NCBI GenBank assembly: GCA_030592085.1
Contig: JAUUZV010000116.1
Location: forward strand, 1-7,646
DNA: 7,646 nt
Source: Clostridia bacterium
Lineage (GTDB): Bacteria; Bacillota; Clostridia; DUPQ01
Direction of reading: 5' to 3'
This document shows positions 1-6,236 of the stretch, one piece after another. Under the pieces are notes generated by a model. It saw only the letters and a program-made list of their open reading frames with translations, was not told where the DNA came from and made no database searches. Numbering within the stretch: position 1 is the stretch's first letter; each line of letters opens with the position of its first letter. A program made the position numbers and the translations under genes.

Positions 1-21
1 GGTTTCTTTTGTTACTTTCAA
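1..21 (-). CDS. 5' end of an unidentified gene, TTG start, cut by the left edge
   Basis: Only seven codons are visible, reading M(TTG)-K-V-T-K-E-T toward the left edge. The call rests on the start signal: a perfect AGGAGG lies 8 nt before the TTG, a spacing normal for low-GC Gram-positive genes, and the frame stays open to the edge. The product cannot be guessed from seven residues. It lies 65 bp downstream of the PHP gene on the same strand, so it may be cotranscribed or use the weak promoter-like sequence in between. Confidence 0.5.
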
Positions 22-29
22 CTAAGTAA

Positions 30-35
30 CCTCCT
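30..35 (-). promoter_or_regulatory. Ribosome binding site AGGAGG deciding the TTG start at 21
   Basis: The minus strand reads AGGAGG, then TTACTTAG, then TTG. It is a full match to the anti-Shine-Dalgarno sequence. No ATG or GTG lies at a usable distance, which is why TTG is taken as the start of the edge gene. Confidence 0.6.
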
Positions 36-54
36 ATAAAAATAATAACAATTT

Positions 55-67
55 ATTATATATTATA
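55..67 (-). promoter_or_regulatory. Possible -10 elements for the edge gene
   Basis: Two overlapping-phase TATAAT hexamers occur on the minus strand (62-67 and 55-60), 20-32 nt before the ribosome binding site of the edge gene. There is no good -35 box at 16-18 bp, and the region is so AT-rich that such matches are expected by chance. This is a weak call. Confidence 0.25.
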
Positions 68-74
68 ACCACTA

Positions 75-94
75 TTAGATAAAGGATTATCTAA
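75..94 (-). repeat. Small perfect hairpin over the PHP stop codon
   Basis: TTAGATAA and TTATCTAA form an 8-bp perfect stem with a 4-nt loop spanning the TAA stop of the PHP gene. The stem has only one G-C pair and no T-tract follows on the minus strand, so it is unlikely to be an efficient intrinsic terminator. It could slow polymerase or protect the mRNA 3' end. Confidence 0.35.
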
Positions 95-938
95 CAGGTA
101 ATAGTTTCTTTGTGAAATTTTGCCCATTAAATTGATGAAAATATTCATAACCTGCTTTTTTTGCATAATCATAGGCTAATTTGAAATTATAATTTACCAT
201 TTCTGGCTTATGAGCATCAGCATTTATCGTTATTTTTATACCTAGTTTATTACACTCTTTTAGTATCCATAATGAAGGATAGGGTTCACTTGTGTACCCT
301 CTAGCCATTCCTCCTGTATTGATTTCTAAAACACACTCAGATTGTTTAATTACTTTTAATGTTTCATGAATTTGTTTCACATAATTAATTTCATCTTCGC
401 TAAAATACTTATTATCCTTATTATTTTTTTTAATTAAGTCAAGGTGTGCAAGTATTGGTGGTTTGTATTTTTTAATCATCTCCCGATAGGTTTCAAAATA
501 CTTAGTATACATAACCTTCATATCATTCTTAAATTCATTTATTAGGATATCTTCAAAAACAACAAAGCTATCATCAACACATTTATAACTATCTTCTTTA
601 GATAAATAGATATAATGAACAGCACCAATATAATAATCTAAAGGTAGTTTAGTAAAATCAATATATTCTTTTACGTCAATATTTTCGATATAGTCAAGTT
701 CCATTCCTAAATAAATTGGTAGTTTGTTTTGATATTTTTTCTTAAGTGATAAAACATCATTTATATACATTGATATATTTGATTTTTTCATTGACCAATC
801 ATTTATAAAAGGAACAGGTGAATGGGTAGAAAATCCAAGACTACTCATATTAAATGAAATTGCAGATTTAACAAATTCCTCTAGTTCACCTACCCCATCA
901 CTATATTTTCCATGCGTATGTAAATTGCTATCAGTCAT
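87..938 (-). CDS. PHP-domain phosphatase, histidinol-phosphatase (HisJ) family
   Basis: A predicted cytoplasmic metal-dependent phosphoesterase of 283 residues. The complete PHP metal-site set is visible: HTH at 7-9 with D14, H39 in GFSTHSP, E80 in GMELDY, H108 in GAVHYI, H165 in LAHLDL, and D241/H243 in NADAHKP. Length and motif spacing match the HisJ (TIGR01856) family, which dephosphorylates L-histidinol phosphate. No histidine gene is visible, so the substrate is not proven. The open frame continues upstream to 1025, but that would add 29 residues before the HTH motif, which normally sits at the very N-terminus, and would overlap the glycosyltransferase by 95 bp. The ATG at 938 is therefore chosen. 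It overlaps the end of the glycosyltransferase gene by 8 bp (ATGACTGA) and has only a weak GGA upstream, so translation is probably coupled. Confidence 0.85.
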   Translation of the reverse strand: MTDSNLHTHGKYSDGVGELEEFVKSAISFNMSSLGFSTHSPVPFINDWSMKKSNISMYINDVLSLKKKYQNKLPIYLGMELDYIENIDVKEYIDFTKLPLDYYIGAVHYIYLSKEDSYKCVDDSFVVFEDILINEFKNDMKVMYTKYFETYREMIKKYKPPILAHLDLIKKNNKDNKYFSEDEINYVKQIHETLKVIKQSECVLEINTGGMARGYTSEPYPSLWILKECNKLGIKITINADAHKPEMVNYNFKLAYDYAKKAGYEYFHQFNGQNFTKKLLPVR

Positions 939-1878
939 TATTTTTTTCCATATTGTATTTTTTGCTAATAATATATAATGGACGATTTTTACTTTCATCA
1001 AAGATTCTAGCGATATAATCACCAACTATTCCTAACATTATTAGTTGTACTCCTCCAAGAATTAATAATAAAACTGTAATAGAAGCCCATCCTGTATTTG
1101 GCATATTTAAAGCAAATTTTTGAATAACAACAATAATGGCATAAATAAATCCAATTAGAGCAATAAAAAATCCTAAATTTTTTGATAATGTTAATGGTTT
1201 AGTAGAAAAAGATGTAATTCCATCTACAGATAATTTAATCATTTTTTTCAATGGATATTTTGTTACACCTGCAAATCGTTCTTCTCTTTCATATTCAATT
1301 CCAATTTGTTTAAATCCCACCCATGATACAAGACCTCTAACATATCTATTTCTCTCAGTAAGTGAAGTCATAACTTTACATACTTCTTTACTAATTAGCC
1401 TAAAATCTCCTGTATCAACAGGAATATCTATATTACACATGTAACGTAAAAAACGATAAAAGAATTTAGCTGATATCCTTTTAAAAATAGACTCTCCTTT
1501 TCGCTTAGCTCTAACTGCATATACAACTTCAAAACCTTGCAAATATTTTTCAATCATTTTTGGTATTAATTCAGGTGGATCTTGTAAATCTGAATCCATA
1601 ACAATTACTGCATCACCAATGGCATGATCCATCCCAGCAGTAATAGCAATTTGATGGCCAAAATTACGAGAAAAGTTAATCATTTTAAGTTTGGGATTAG
1701 TTTTTATTACTTTTTCCATAATAGGAACTGTTTGATCAACACTACCGTCATTTACAAAAATAACTTCATAATCTCCGTTGATTTTCTCCATAACAGCAGT
1801 TACTCTTTTAACACACTCAAGTACAACTTCTTCCTCATTATATAAAGGAATGATTAATGAATAGGTTTTATCACTCAC
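931..1878 (-). CDS. Polyisoprenyl-phosphate glycosyltransferase (GT2, DPM1/GtrB-like)
   Basis: A family 2 glycosyltransferase of 315 residues, predicted to move a sugar from a nucleotide donor onto undecaprenyl phosphate at the inner face of the membrane. The N-terminal GT-A domain shows SLIIPLYNEEE (7-17), FVNDGS (41-46), the DSD metal motif with QDPPE (95-103), and RNRYVRGLVSW (176-186). Two transmembrane segments follow at about 232-256 and 264-288, then the family's typical GDYIARIFDE..NRPLY tail (286-302). Length and layout match GtrB/CsbB/YkcC-type enzymes. Such enzymes often work with a GtrA-like flippase and a GT-C transferase, and neither is in the window. The start is GTG with AAGAGGTGA just upstream. 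The final sugar and acceptor (teichoic acid, glycolipid or other envelope glycan) cannot be told from sequence. Confidence 0.9.
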   Translation of the reverse strand: MSDKTYSLIIPLYNEEEVVLECVKRVTAVMEKINGDYEVIFVNDGSVDQTVPIMEKVIKTNPKLKMINFSRNFGHQIAITAGMDHAIGDAVIVMDSDLQDPPELIPKMIEKYLQGFEVVYAVRAKRKGESIFKRISAKFFYRFLRYMCNIDIPVDTGDFRLISKEVCKVMTSLTERNRYVRGLVSWVGFKQIGIEYEREERFAGVTKYPLKKMIKLSVDGITSFSTKPLTLSKNLGFFIALIGFIYAIIVVIQKFALNMPNTGWASITVLLLILGGVQLIMLGIVGDYIARIFDESKNRPLYIISKKYNMEKNND

Positions 1879-1884
1879 AAAAAT

Positions 1885-1893
1885 TCACCTCTT
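1885..1893 (-). promoter_or_regulatory. Ribosome binding site deciding the GTG start of the glycosyltransferase
   Basis: AAGAGGTGA on the minus strand lies 6 nt before the GTG at 1878. It supports the GTG start directly before SDKTYSLIIPLYNEEE, which is the normal N-terminus for this family. Confidence 0.7.
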
Positions 1894-1910
1894 ACTTATT
1901 ATCTTTCTTA

Positions 1911-1919
1911 ATTATATCA
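1911..1919 (-). promoter_or_regulatory. Extended -10 promoter for the glycosyltransferase-PHP pair
   Basis: The minus strand reads TGATATAAT, a perfect extended -10 (TGN-TATAAT). Transcription would start near 1904, giving a leader of about 26 nt that includes the ribosome binding site. The -35 position is an A-run, not TTGACA, which extended -10 promoters tolerate. It sits in the 52-bp gap after the UroD-like gene, so the pair can be its own unit, although no terminator separates it from the upstream gene. Confidence 0.5.
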
Positions 1920-1930
1920 TATCAACTAAA

Positions 1931-3061
1931 TTATTTTTTACCTAACTTCCTTGCTAATTGAAACATTGTTACCACATTCTCTGGTGGAACATCATCTTGA
2001 ATATTATGTGCAGCTGCAAATATATATCCCCCTTGCTTATTCATATCAGCAAGTAATTTACTAACCGCTAGCTTTATTGTTTCACTATTTCCAAATGGCA
2101 ACACAGCCTGTGTATCTAAACCCCCATGAAAAACTATATCATCACCAAATTCCATTTTTAAATGAGCAGGATCCATCACATCATTTGTTGGTTGAATTGG
2201 ATTTAAAATATCTACTCCACAATCAATTAACGAAGGAATTAAATCATGTACACAACCACATGAGTGATGGAGAAAATATGCATCAGTATATTTTTTAGTT
2301 TCATTTACACGTTCTTTTAAGTATGGTTTTATAAAATCATCAAACATATCAACTGACATGAATAGACTTTTTTGTGTTGCAAAATCATCACCACTTGTTG
2401 TGTAATGAATATATTGACCAATTGCTTCATAGTATTTTTTTGTAACTGCCATTTGATAATCAAAGATTTTTTCATTAAAATATTTAATATAATCTGGCTC
2501 TACAATTAATTTTACTAAATAATCGTCAAATCCTAACATCCAACAACCAATTTCAAATATCCCATAAATAGGATGCTCTCCACAAACAATATATTCACTA
2601 TTTTCATAATAGTCTTTTGCCTGTTTCTCAAGGGATTCAAGTAATTTATCATCAATACTATTAGGGTTTGGCCATTTATAGCTTTTTAAATCATCAATTG
2701 TAGTTCCTTTTAATGGAGCGTGAATATTGTCCCAATACTTACCGTCAAAGGTTCTCTTAATACCCCACTCATCAATATATACATCATCACTTATTTCTTC
2801 ATATAGTGAGTCAGTAGGCGTTAAAATAGTGCCAACTGCAATTGTATCAATATCCAAATATTTTCTTATTCGTTTATCAATTACTTTACTTTTACCAAAT
2901 TTAAGTTTAGGTTCTTCTTTTACTGAATATCCTAAAAATTCCAATAACATACTCTGGCTATCACCTTCCATAGATGATAATGGATTCCCTCCGAAATCTA
3001 AAATCACATCGTCAGGTTGTTCATGATTTATTGTTTTTATAAAATTTTCTCTTTTTGTCAT
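1931..3061 (-). CDS. UroD/MtaA-fold protein (uroporphyrinogen decarboxylase family), function unknown
   Basis: A soluble 376-residue protein of the URO-D superfamily, in the branch near corrinoid methyltransferases (MtaA/MtbA/CmuA-like) rather than true haem-pathway HemE. Visible motifs are MTKRENFIKTINHEQPD at the N-terminus, TSGDDFATQKS (222-232), HSCG with H266 and C268 (likely zinc ligands), CGVDILNPIQP (281-291), HGGLDTQ (312-318), and GGYIFAAAHNIQDDVPPENV near the C-terminus. In MtaA the third zinc ligand is a Cys near the C-terminus, whereas here the matching stretch carries H352 (inference from motif position). No corrinoid protein, activator or haem gene lies nearby, so substrate and reaction are open. 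AGGAGA lies 6 nt before the ATG and overlaps the stop of the YhhN gene, 9 bp upstream, so the two are probably cotranscribed. Confidence 0.85.
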   Translation of the reverse strand: MTKRENFIKTINHEQPDDVILDFGGNPLSSMEGDSQSMLLEFLGYSVKEEPKLKFGKSKVIDKRIRKYLDIDTIAVGTILTPTDSLYEEISDDVYIDEWGIKRTFDGKYWDNIHAPLKGTTIDDLKSYKWPNPNSIDDKLLESLEKQAKDYYENSEYIVCGEHPIYGIFEIGCWMLGFDDYLVKLIVEPDYIKYFNEKIFDYQMAVTKKYYEAIGQYIHYTTSGDDFATQKSLFMSVDMFDDFIKPYLKERVNETKKYTDAYFLHHSCGCVHDLIPSLIDCGVDILNPIQPTNDVMDPAHLKMEFGDDIVFHGGLDTQAVLPFGNSETIKLAVSKLLADMNKQGGYIFAAAHNIQDDVPPENVVTMFQLARKLGKK

Positions 3062-3070
3062 TTTGTTCTC

Positions 3071-3742
3071 CTATATAATCATACTTAAACTTAAGGCAAT
3101 CAAGGCTTGTCCTATATAATATGTTAATAAATTTGGAATAAATAACTTTATTCGTAATTTTCTATCAAATTTTTCAAAGAAGATAATTATATCTGATACT
3201 AGAAATAAAAATCCGCCTATACTAATCAATAGCGCATTAGCTAAACCAAATGGTTGATAAAATATAAATGATAAAGATTTAACTGCCATTATAACTAGAA
3301 TAGCATAATAGCCATATACAAGTAGATAGTGTTTTTTTATTGATACTTTAGATATTTTTACTGCTAATGGGAATAATAACCACAATACACCAATAATTAA
3401 TAATTCTATTAAACTAATCCTGGTTATATAGCAAAACCCAATAACATATACAATATGTGCTATAAAAAAAGATATACCTGCAGATATAAAATATATTTTT
3501 TTTCTAATAAAACATATAAGAACATCACCAATTAGTGAAAAGAATAAAGCTGTTATAATAAAAATTTCAAAAATATGATAACTACCAATAAAAATATAAG
3601 CATATATAGCCATAGATAAAAACAATAGGCTACTAAACGATTTTGAGATTAACGTTCGTCTTAGATGTCTATAGTTTTTATGGTAAATCAGCACACTTAA
3701 TGAGAGTAGTAATACAAATAATAAGCCAAAAACAATAATCAT
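3071..3742 (-). CDS. YhhN/TMEM86-family membrane protein (possible lysoplasmalogenase)
   Basis: A 223-residue, almost wholly hydrophobic protein with about eight predicted membrane helices. Family hallmarks are K34 in the second helix region, SLIGDVLI (69-76, D73), GISFFIAHIVYVIGF (89-103, H96), GGFLFLVSD (176-184, D184) and TYYIGQALIA (207-216, Y208/Q212). The family includes vertebrate TMEM86 lysoplasmalogenase, which cleaves the vinyl-ether bond of lysoplasmalogens, and plasmalogens occur in many anaerobic low-GC bacteria. Whether this protein has that activity is inference. It starts 23 bp after the thioredoxin-like gene and ends 9 bp before the UroD-like gene. Its start has only a weak purine stretch (AAAG) upstream, so it may be poorly translated. 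Confidence 0.8.
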   Translation of the reverse strand: MIIVFGLLFVLLLSLSVLIYHKNYRHLRRTLISKSFSSLLFLSMAIYAYIFIGSYHIFEIFIITALFFSLIGDVLICFIRKKIYFISAGISFFIAHIVYVIGFCYITRISLIELLIIGVLWLLFPLAVKISKVSIKKHYLLVYGYYAILVIMAVKSLSFIFYQPFGLANALLISIGGFLFLVSDIIIFFEKFDRKLRIKLFIPNLLTYYIGQALIALSLSMII

Positions 3743-3765
3743 GACTTTATTTTAACATATAATTT

Positions 3766-4002
3766 TTATACCTTGTTTAGTAATTTAACAATTTCTTTAG
3801 TTTTTGCAACATATCCAGTAGTAATAACTTTCCCATCAACCACTAAAGCAGGTGTTTTCATAACTCCATATGCCATAATGTCTTTAAAATCAGTTACTTT
3901 TTCTATTTCTGCTATTATATCTAGCTTTGTTAATGCTTCTATAGTATTTGCCTCTAACTTATGACAGCTATTACAACCGCTTCCTAAAATCTTTATATCC
4001 AT
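3766..4002 (-). CDS. Small thioredoxin-fold CxxC protein of a permease cassette
   Basis: A 78-residue cytoplasmic protein of the 'redox-active disulfide protein 2' type (TIGR00412 family, thioredoxin_3 fold). It begins MDIKILGSGC, with the redox pair C10-N-S-C13 right after the first strand, and the cis-proline strand is KTPALVVDG with T50-P51. Length matches the family (about 75-80). Members are commonly found beside PF03773 permeases and ArsR regulators, as here, which suggests it passes electrons or a thiol-bound ion to or from the permease (inference). It has AGGAGA 6 nt before the ATG and follows the permease stop by 9 bp, so it is part of the arsR operon. Confidence 0.88.
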   Translation of the reverse strand: MDIKILGSGCNSCHKLEANTIEALTKLDIIAEIEKVTDFKDIMAYGVMKTPALVVDGKVITTGYVAKTKEIVKLLNKV

Positions 4003-4011
4003 AACATTCTC

Positions 4012-4980
4012 CTATATTAAAAAATTACCAACTAAATTAAATAAATAACCTGTAATTATAATTCCAATACCAGTAATTATTACAAATGTCACTATTAATT
4101 TAGGTTTAATTACTTTTTTTAGTAAAACCATTTCAGGTAATGATAACGCTGTAACAGCCATCATAAATGACAAAGCAGTTCCAATTCCCACACCTTTTTG
4201 AATCAATGCATCTGCAATTGGAATTGTCCCTAAAGCATTTGAGTACAATGGAATTCCTGCAAGTACACCAATAATTACAGCAAAAGGATTATCAGGCCCT
4301 GCATACTTAATTAGAAAATCTGCTGGTACCCATCCATGTATGGCAGCACCAATACCAATACCAATTAATAAAAACAACCATATTCTTTTTAAAATATCTG
4401 TAACGTTAGCCAAAGCGAAAGATAACCGTCCCCTTTGTGATAGGTTTTGTTCGTCAAGTGAACCTACTTGCATTTCATATACTGATTCATCAATATATTT
4501 TTCCATTTTCATTTTACCAATAATCAATCCACCAAATGTTCCAATAATAACTCCAGTTATTACATATAATAATGCAATTTTCCAACCAAACAATCCTAAT
4601 AGTATTGCAAAAGCTGCTTCATTAACAATAGGTGATGTTATTAAAAAGGAAAAGGTCATGCCAAGAGGGACTCCCCCTTCCACAAATCCAATAAAAATCG
4701 GAACAGAACTACACGAACAAAATGGTGTAACAATCCCCATTAGAGATGCTAGAAAATTACCACCAATACCTTTAAATCTAGATAATAATTTTTTTGTTTT
4801 CTCTGGTGGAAAATAACTACGTATATATGAGATTATAAAAATCATCATAAACAGTAACATTAATATTTTTATGGTGTCATAAAAGAAAAAATGAATACTT
4901 CCACCTAGTGGACTTTCTATTGCTAAATTAAATACCTCTTCAACAAGGAGAGTTACTAATCTATCTAACCAGTTGAACAT
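4012..4980 (-). CDS. PF03773/ArsP_1-type permease (putative metalloid or metal efflux)
   Basis: A 322-residue integral membrane protein with roughly eight helices in two similar halves. The first half has the family motif TPFCSCSSVPIFIGFVEGG (85-103), with C88 and C90 in a membrane-embedded loop, followed by GVPLGMTFSFLITSPIVNE (103-121). The second half repeats the pattern as GIPLYSNALGTIPIADALIQKG (242-263) and GTALSFMMAV. A charged cytoplasmic loop (about 155-196) joins them. Relatives include ArsP organoarsenical exporters and SO_0444-type Cu/Zn exporters. The ArsR in front suggests efflux of an arsenical or soft metal, but the substrate is inference. AAGGAGA lies inside the last codons of arsR and the gene starts 1 bp after the arsR stop, so the two are coupled. 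A CCAATA-rich stretch near 4345-4365 encodes GIGIGIGAA in a membrane helix. Confidence 0.88.
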   Translation of the reverse strand: MFNWLDRLVTLLVEEVFNLAIESPLGGSIHFFFYDTIKILMLLFMMIFIISYIRSYFPPEKTKKLLSRFKGIGGNFLASLMGIVTPFCSCSSVPIFIGFVEGGVPLGMTFSFLITSPIVNEAAFAILLGLFGWKIALLYVITGVIIGTFGGLIIGKMKMEKYIDESVYEMQVGSLDEQNLSQRGRLSFALANVTDILKRIWLFLLIGIGIGAAIHGWVPADFLIKYAGPDNPFAVIIGVLAGIPLYSNALGTIPIADALIQKGVGIGTALSFMMAVTALSLPEMVLLKKVIKPKLIVTFVIITGIGIIITGYLFNLVGNFLI

Positions 4981-4981
4981 A

Positions 4982-5284
4982 TTACTCTCCTTTTGTTAAT
5001 TGATCAATTTCTTTACGTAAAATAGTTTTACTTAATGAAATTATTTGTCTCACTTCATCATGTTTAATAAGATATATAATTTTATTGCCATCTCTTACAC
5101 TATCTAAAACATCTGCATCTTTTAGCAATTTTAAATGTTGAGAAATATTAGGTTGAGTTGATTCAATTTGCTCGAATATTTCACATACACATAAGGGATG
5201 ATCATTTAACAATTTAATAATTTCCATTCGAGTAGGATGTCCAAGTGCTTTAAAAATATTTGCATTCATTATTTCAATTTTCAT
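4982..5284 (-). CDS. ArsR/SmtB-family metalloregulatory repressor
   Basis: A 100-residue winged-helix repressor. FKALGHPTRMEIIKLL is the typical first helices, PLCVCEI (30-36) is the ArsR sensor motif, STQPNISQHLKLLKDADVL is the recognition helix-turn-helix, and RDGNKIIYLI is the wing. C32 and C34 match the Cys-Val-Cys pair that binds As(III) in the E. coli R773 ArsR. The third Cys of that protein (C37) is Phe here, which is known not to be essential for response. The frame is open to an ATG at 5302, but GGAGGT sits 4 nt before the ATG at 5284, so that start is used. As first gene of the operon it likely represses its own promoter and is released by arsenite, antimonite or a similar soft metal. 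Which ion is not certain. Confidence 0.92.
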   Translation of the reverse strand: MKIEIMNANIFKALGHPTRMEIIKLLNDHPLCVCEIFEQIESTQPNISQHLKLLKDADVLDSVRDGNKIIYLIKHDEVRQIISLSKTILRKEIDQLTKGE

Positions 5285-5288
5285 AAGT

Positions 5289-5294
5289 ACCTCC
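5289..5294 (-). promoter_or_regulatory. Ribosome binding site deciding the arsR start
   Basis: GGAGGT on the minus strand lies 4 nt before the ATG at 5284. The upstream in-frame ATG at 5302 would place this site inside the coding region and has no comparable site of its own. Confidence 0.75.
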
Positions 5295-5300
5295 ATAAGC

Positions 5301-5320
5301 ATATAAGCAATTTCTTATAT
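5301..5320. promoter_or_regulatory. Perfect palindrome, candidate ArsR operator 1
   Basis: ATATAAG-CAATTT-CTTATAT is a perfect 7-6-7 inverted repeat. It overlaps the downstream edge of the arsR -10 box and the predicted transcription start near 5312, the usual place for an ArsR/SmtB repressor. Its size and AT-rich arms resemble known ArsR-family operators. Binding is inferred. Confidence 0.6.
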
Positions 5321-5347
5321 TGTAGTGTCTTGATACCACATTGTCAA
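5319..5347 (-). promoter_or_regulatory. arsR operon promoter, TTGACA-17-TACAAT
   Basis: On the minus strand TTGACA (5342-5347) and TACAAT (5319-5324) are separated by exactly 17 bp, one mismatch from the sigma-A consensus over 12 positions. The predicted start is near 5312, giving a leader of about 28 nt before arsR. This is the strongest promoter in the window and should drive arsR-permease-thioredoxin. Confidence 0.8.
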
Positions 5348-5349
5348 GA
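5328..5349. promoter_or_regulatory. Second palindrome, candidate ArsR operator 2
   Basis: TCTTGA-N10-TCAAGA is a perfect 6-bp inverted repeat covering the arsR -35 box. It also covers the place where a -35 for the divergent PAP2 gene would fall (about 5335-5340). A protein bound here could affect both directions. It differs in sequence from operator 1, so it may belong to another regulator or be chance. Confidence 0.4.
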
Positions 5350-5354
5350 TTTTT

Positions 5355-5363
5355 TGGTATAAT
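5355..5363 (+). promoter_or_regulatory. Extended -10 promoter for the PAP2-DUF2161 pair
   Basis: TGGTATAAT is a perfect extended -10 element. Transcription would start near 5370, about 20 nt before the ATG, with AAGGAG at 5379-5384 as ribosome binding site. There is no good -35 at 16-18 bp (the position reads ACCACA). Confidence 0.6.
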
Positions 5364-5390
5364 GAATATGATAAAAATAAGGAGTATTGT

Positions 5391-6233
5391 ATGATTGATT
5401 TTATGGTATGGTTAGAAGGATTTAGGACTCCCCTATTAGATAAAATATTTAACTACATCACAATGATAGGTGAAGAAACTTTTATATTAGTTATTATGTG
5501 TATTGTTTTTTGGAGCATCAGTAAAAAAGCGGGTTATAGATTAGGTTTTAGTGTTGTATTTAGTGCTTGGATAAATGCAGGAGTAAAAGATATATTAAAA
5601 GTTACTAGACCTTATGATTTAGATAATCGATTAAATCCTTTACGTTTGCATTCAACAAATAACACTTACTCATTACCAAGTGGACACACTCAAAATGCAG
5701 CCACTCTATTTACATCACTAGCTTTATCCATAAAAAAAGGTTGGTTTACAATTATAGCTATTATTATGATGTTACTAGTTGGGTTTTCTAGAATCTATTT
5801 ATCACTACATACTCCATTGGATGTAGCTATTGGATTAATATTAGGTATAGGTATTGTTTTCTTATGTCACTACTTACTTGATTTATGTGAAAAGAAAAAA
5901 ATAATGTGGCCATTATTTCTACTATTAGCACCAGTTGTAGCTAGCTTATATTTTATACAAACCGAAAACTTTTATAAAATGGCTGGTTTATGTATTTCAT
6001 TTGTTCTTGGTTATTTCATTGAAACCAAATTTATAAAATTTAAAGTTAACACTACATTTTTAAAGCAGCTTGGAAAAATCATTGTGGGATTAGTGATTGC
6101 TATTGCTCTTAAAGAAGGATTAAAGTTTATACTTCCAGATACTATAATATTTCACATGATTAGATATTTTCTATTAGGTAGCAGTGTTGTTGTTCTTTCA
6201 CCTTGGTTGTTTAAAAAATTAAAATGGGCATAA
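5391..6233 (+). CDS. PAP2-family membrane phosphatase
   Basis: A 280-residue multi-pass membrane protein of the type 2 phosphatidic acid phosphatase superfamily. All three catalytic motifs are intact: KDILKVTRP (66-74, K66 and R73), PSGH (96-99, H99), and SR-x5-H-x3-D (S133, R134, H140, D144). H99 and H140 are the expected catalytic histidines, facing outside the cytoplasm. Helices flank the core, and an extra hydrophobic C-terminal part (about 150-278) adds several membrane segments, making it longer than minimal PAP2 enzymes. Likely substrates are lipid phosphates such as phosphatidic acid or undecaprenyl pyrophosphate, and sequence alone does not choose. The start has AAGGAG 6 nt upstream and an extended -10 promoter. 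It is divergent from arsR and 3 bp ahead of the DUF2161 gene. Confidence 0.9.
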   Translation: MIDFMVWLEGFRTPLLDKIFNYITMIGEETFILVIMCIVFWSISKKAGYRLGFSVVFSAWINAGVKDILKVTRPYDLDNRLNPLRLHSTNNTYSLPSGHTQNAATLFTSLALSIKKGWFTIIAIIMMLLVGFSRIYLSLHTPLDVAIGLILGIGIVFLCHYLLDLCEKKKIMWPLFLLLAPVVASLYFIQTENFYKMAGLCISFVLGYFIETKFIKFKVNTTFLKQLGKIIVGLVIAIALKEGLKFILPDTIIFHMIRYFLLGSSVVVLSPWLFKKLKWA

Positions 6234-6236
6234 AAA

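Noticed and set aside
939..1025. N-terminal extension of the PHP protein by 29 residues from an upstream in-frame ATG
   Set aside because: It would put residues before the HTH motif that normally opens the domain and would overlap the glycosyltransferase by 95 bp. The ATG at 938 fits the family.
1879..1930. Terminator between the UroD-like gene and the glycosyltransferase
   Set aside because: I found no hairpin followed by a T-tract in this gap, only the promoter and ribosome binding site.
1931..3061. True uroporphyrinogen decarboxylase (HemE)
   Set aside because: The HxCG motif, the C-terminal HNIQ stretch and the overall pattern match the methyltransferase-like branch. There are no haem genes around it.
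4345..4365. Short tandem CCAATA-like repeat
   Set aside because: It encodes the GIGIGIGAA helix of the permease. Alternating Gly-Ile codons explain it, and no copies occur elsewhere in the window.
4340..4816. 158-residue open frame on the plus strand opposite the permease
   Set aside because: It is the antisense of a well-supported permease gene. Its translation is low-complexity, rich in Pro, Asn and Ile, with no recognisable motif and no ribosome binding site.
5285..5302. Longer ArsR starting at the ATG at 5302
   Set aside because: A strong GGAGGT 4 nt before the ATG at 5284 decides the start, and the longer form has no site of its own and runs into the candidate operator.
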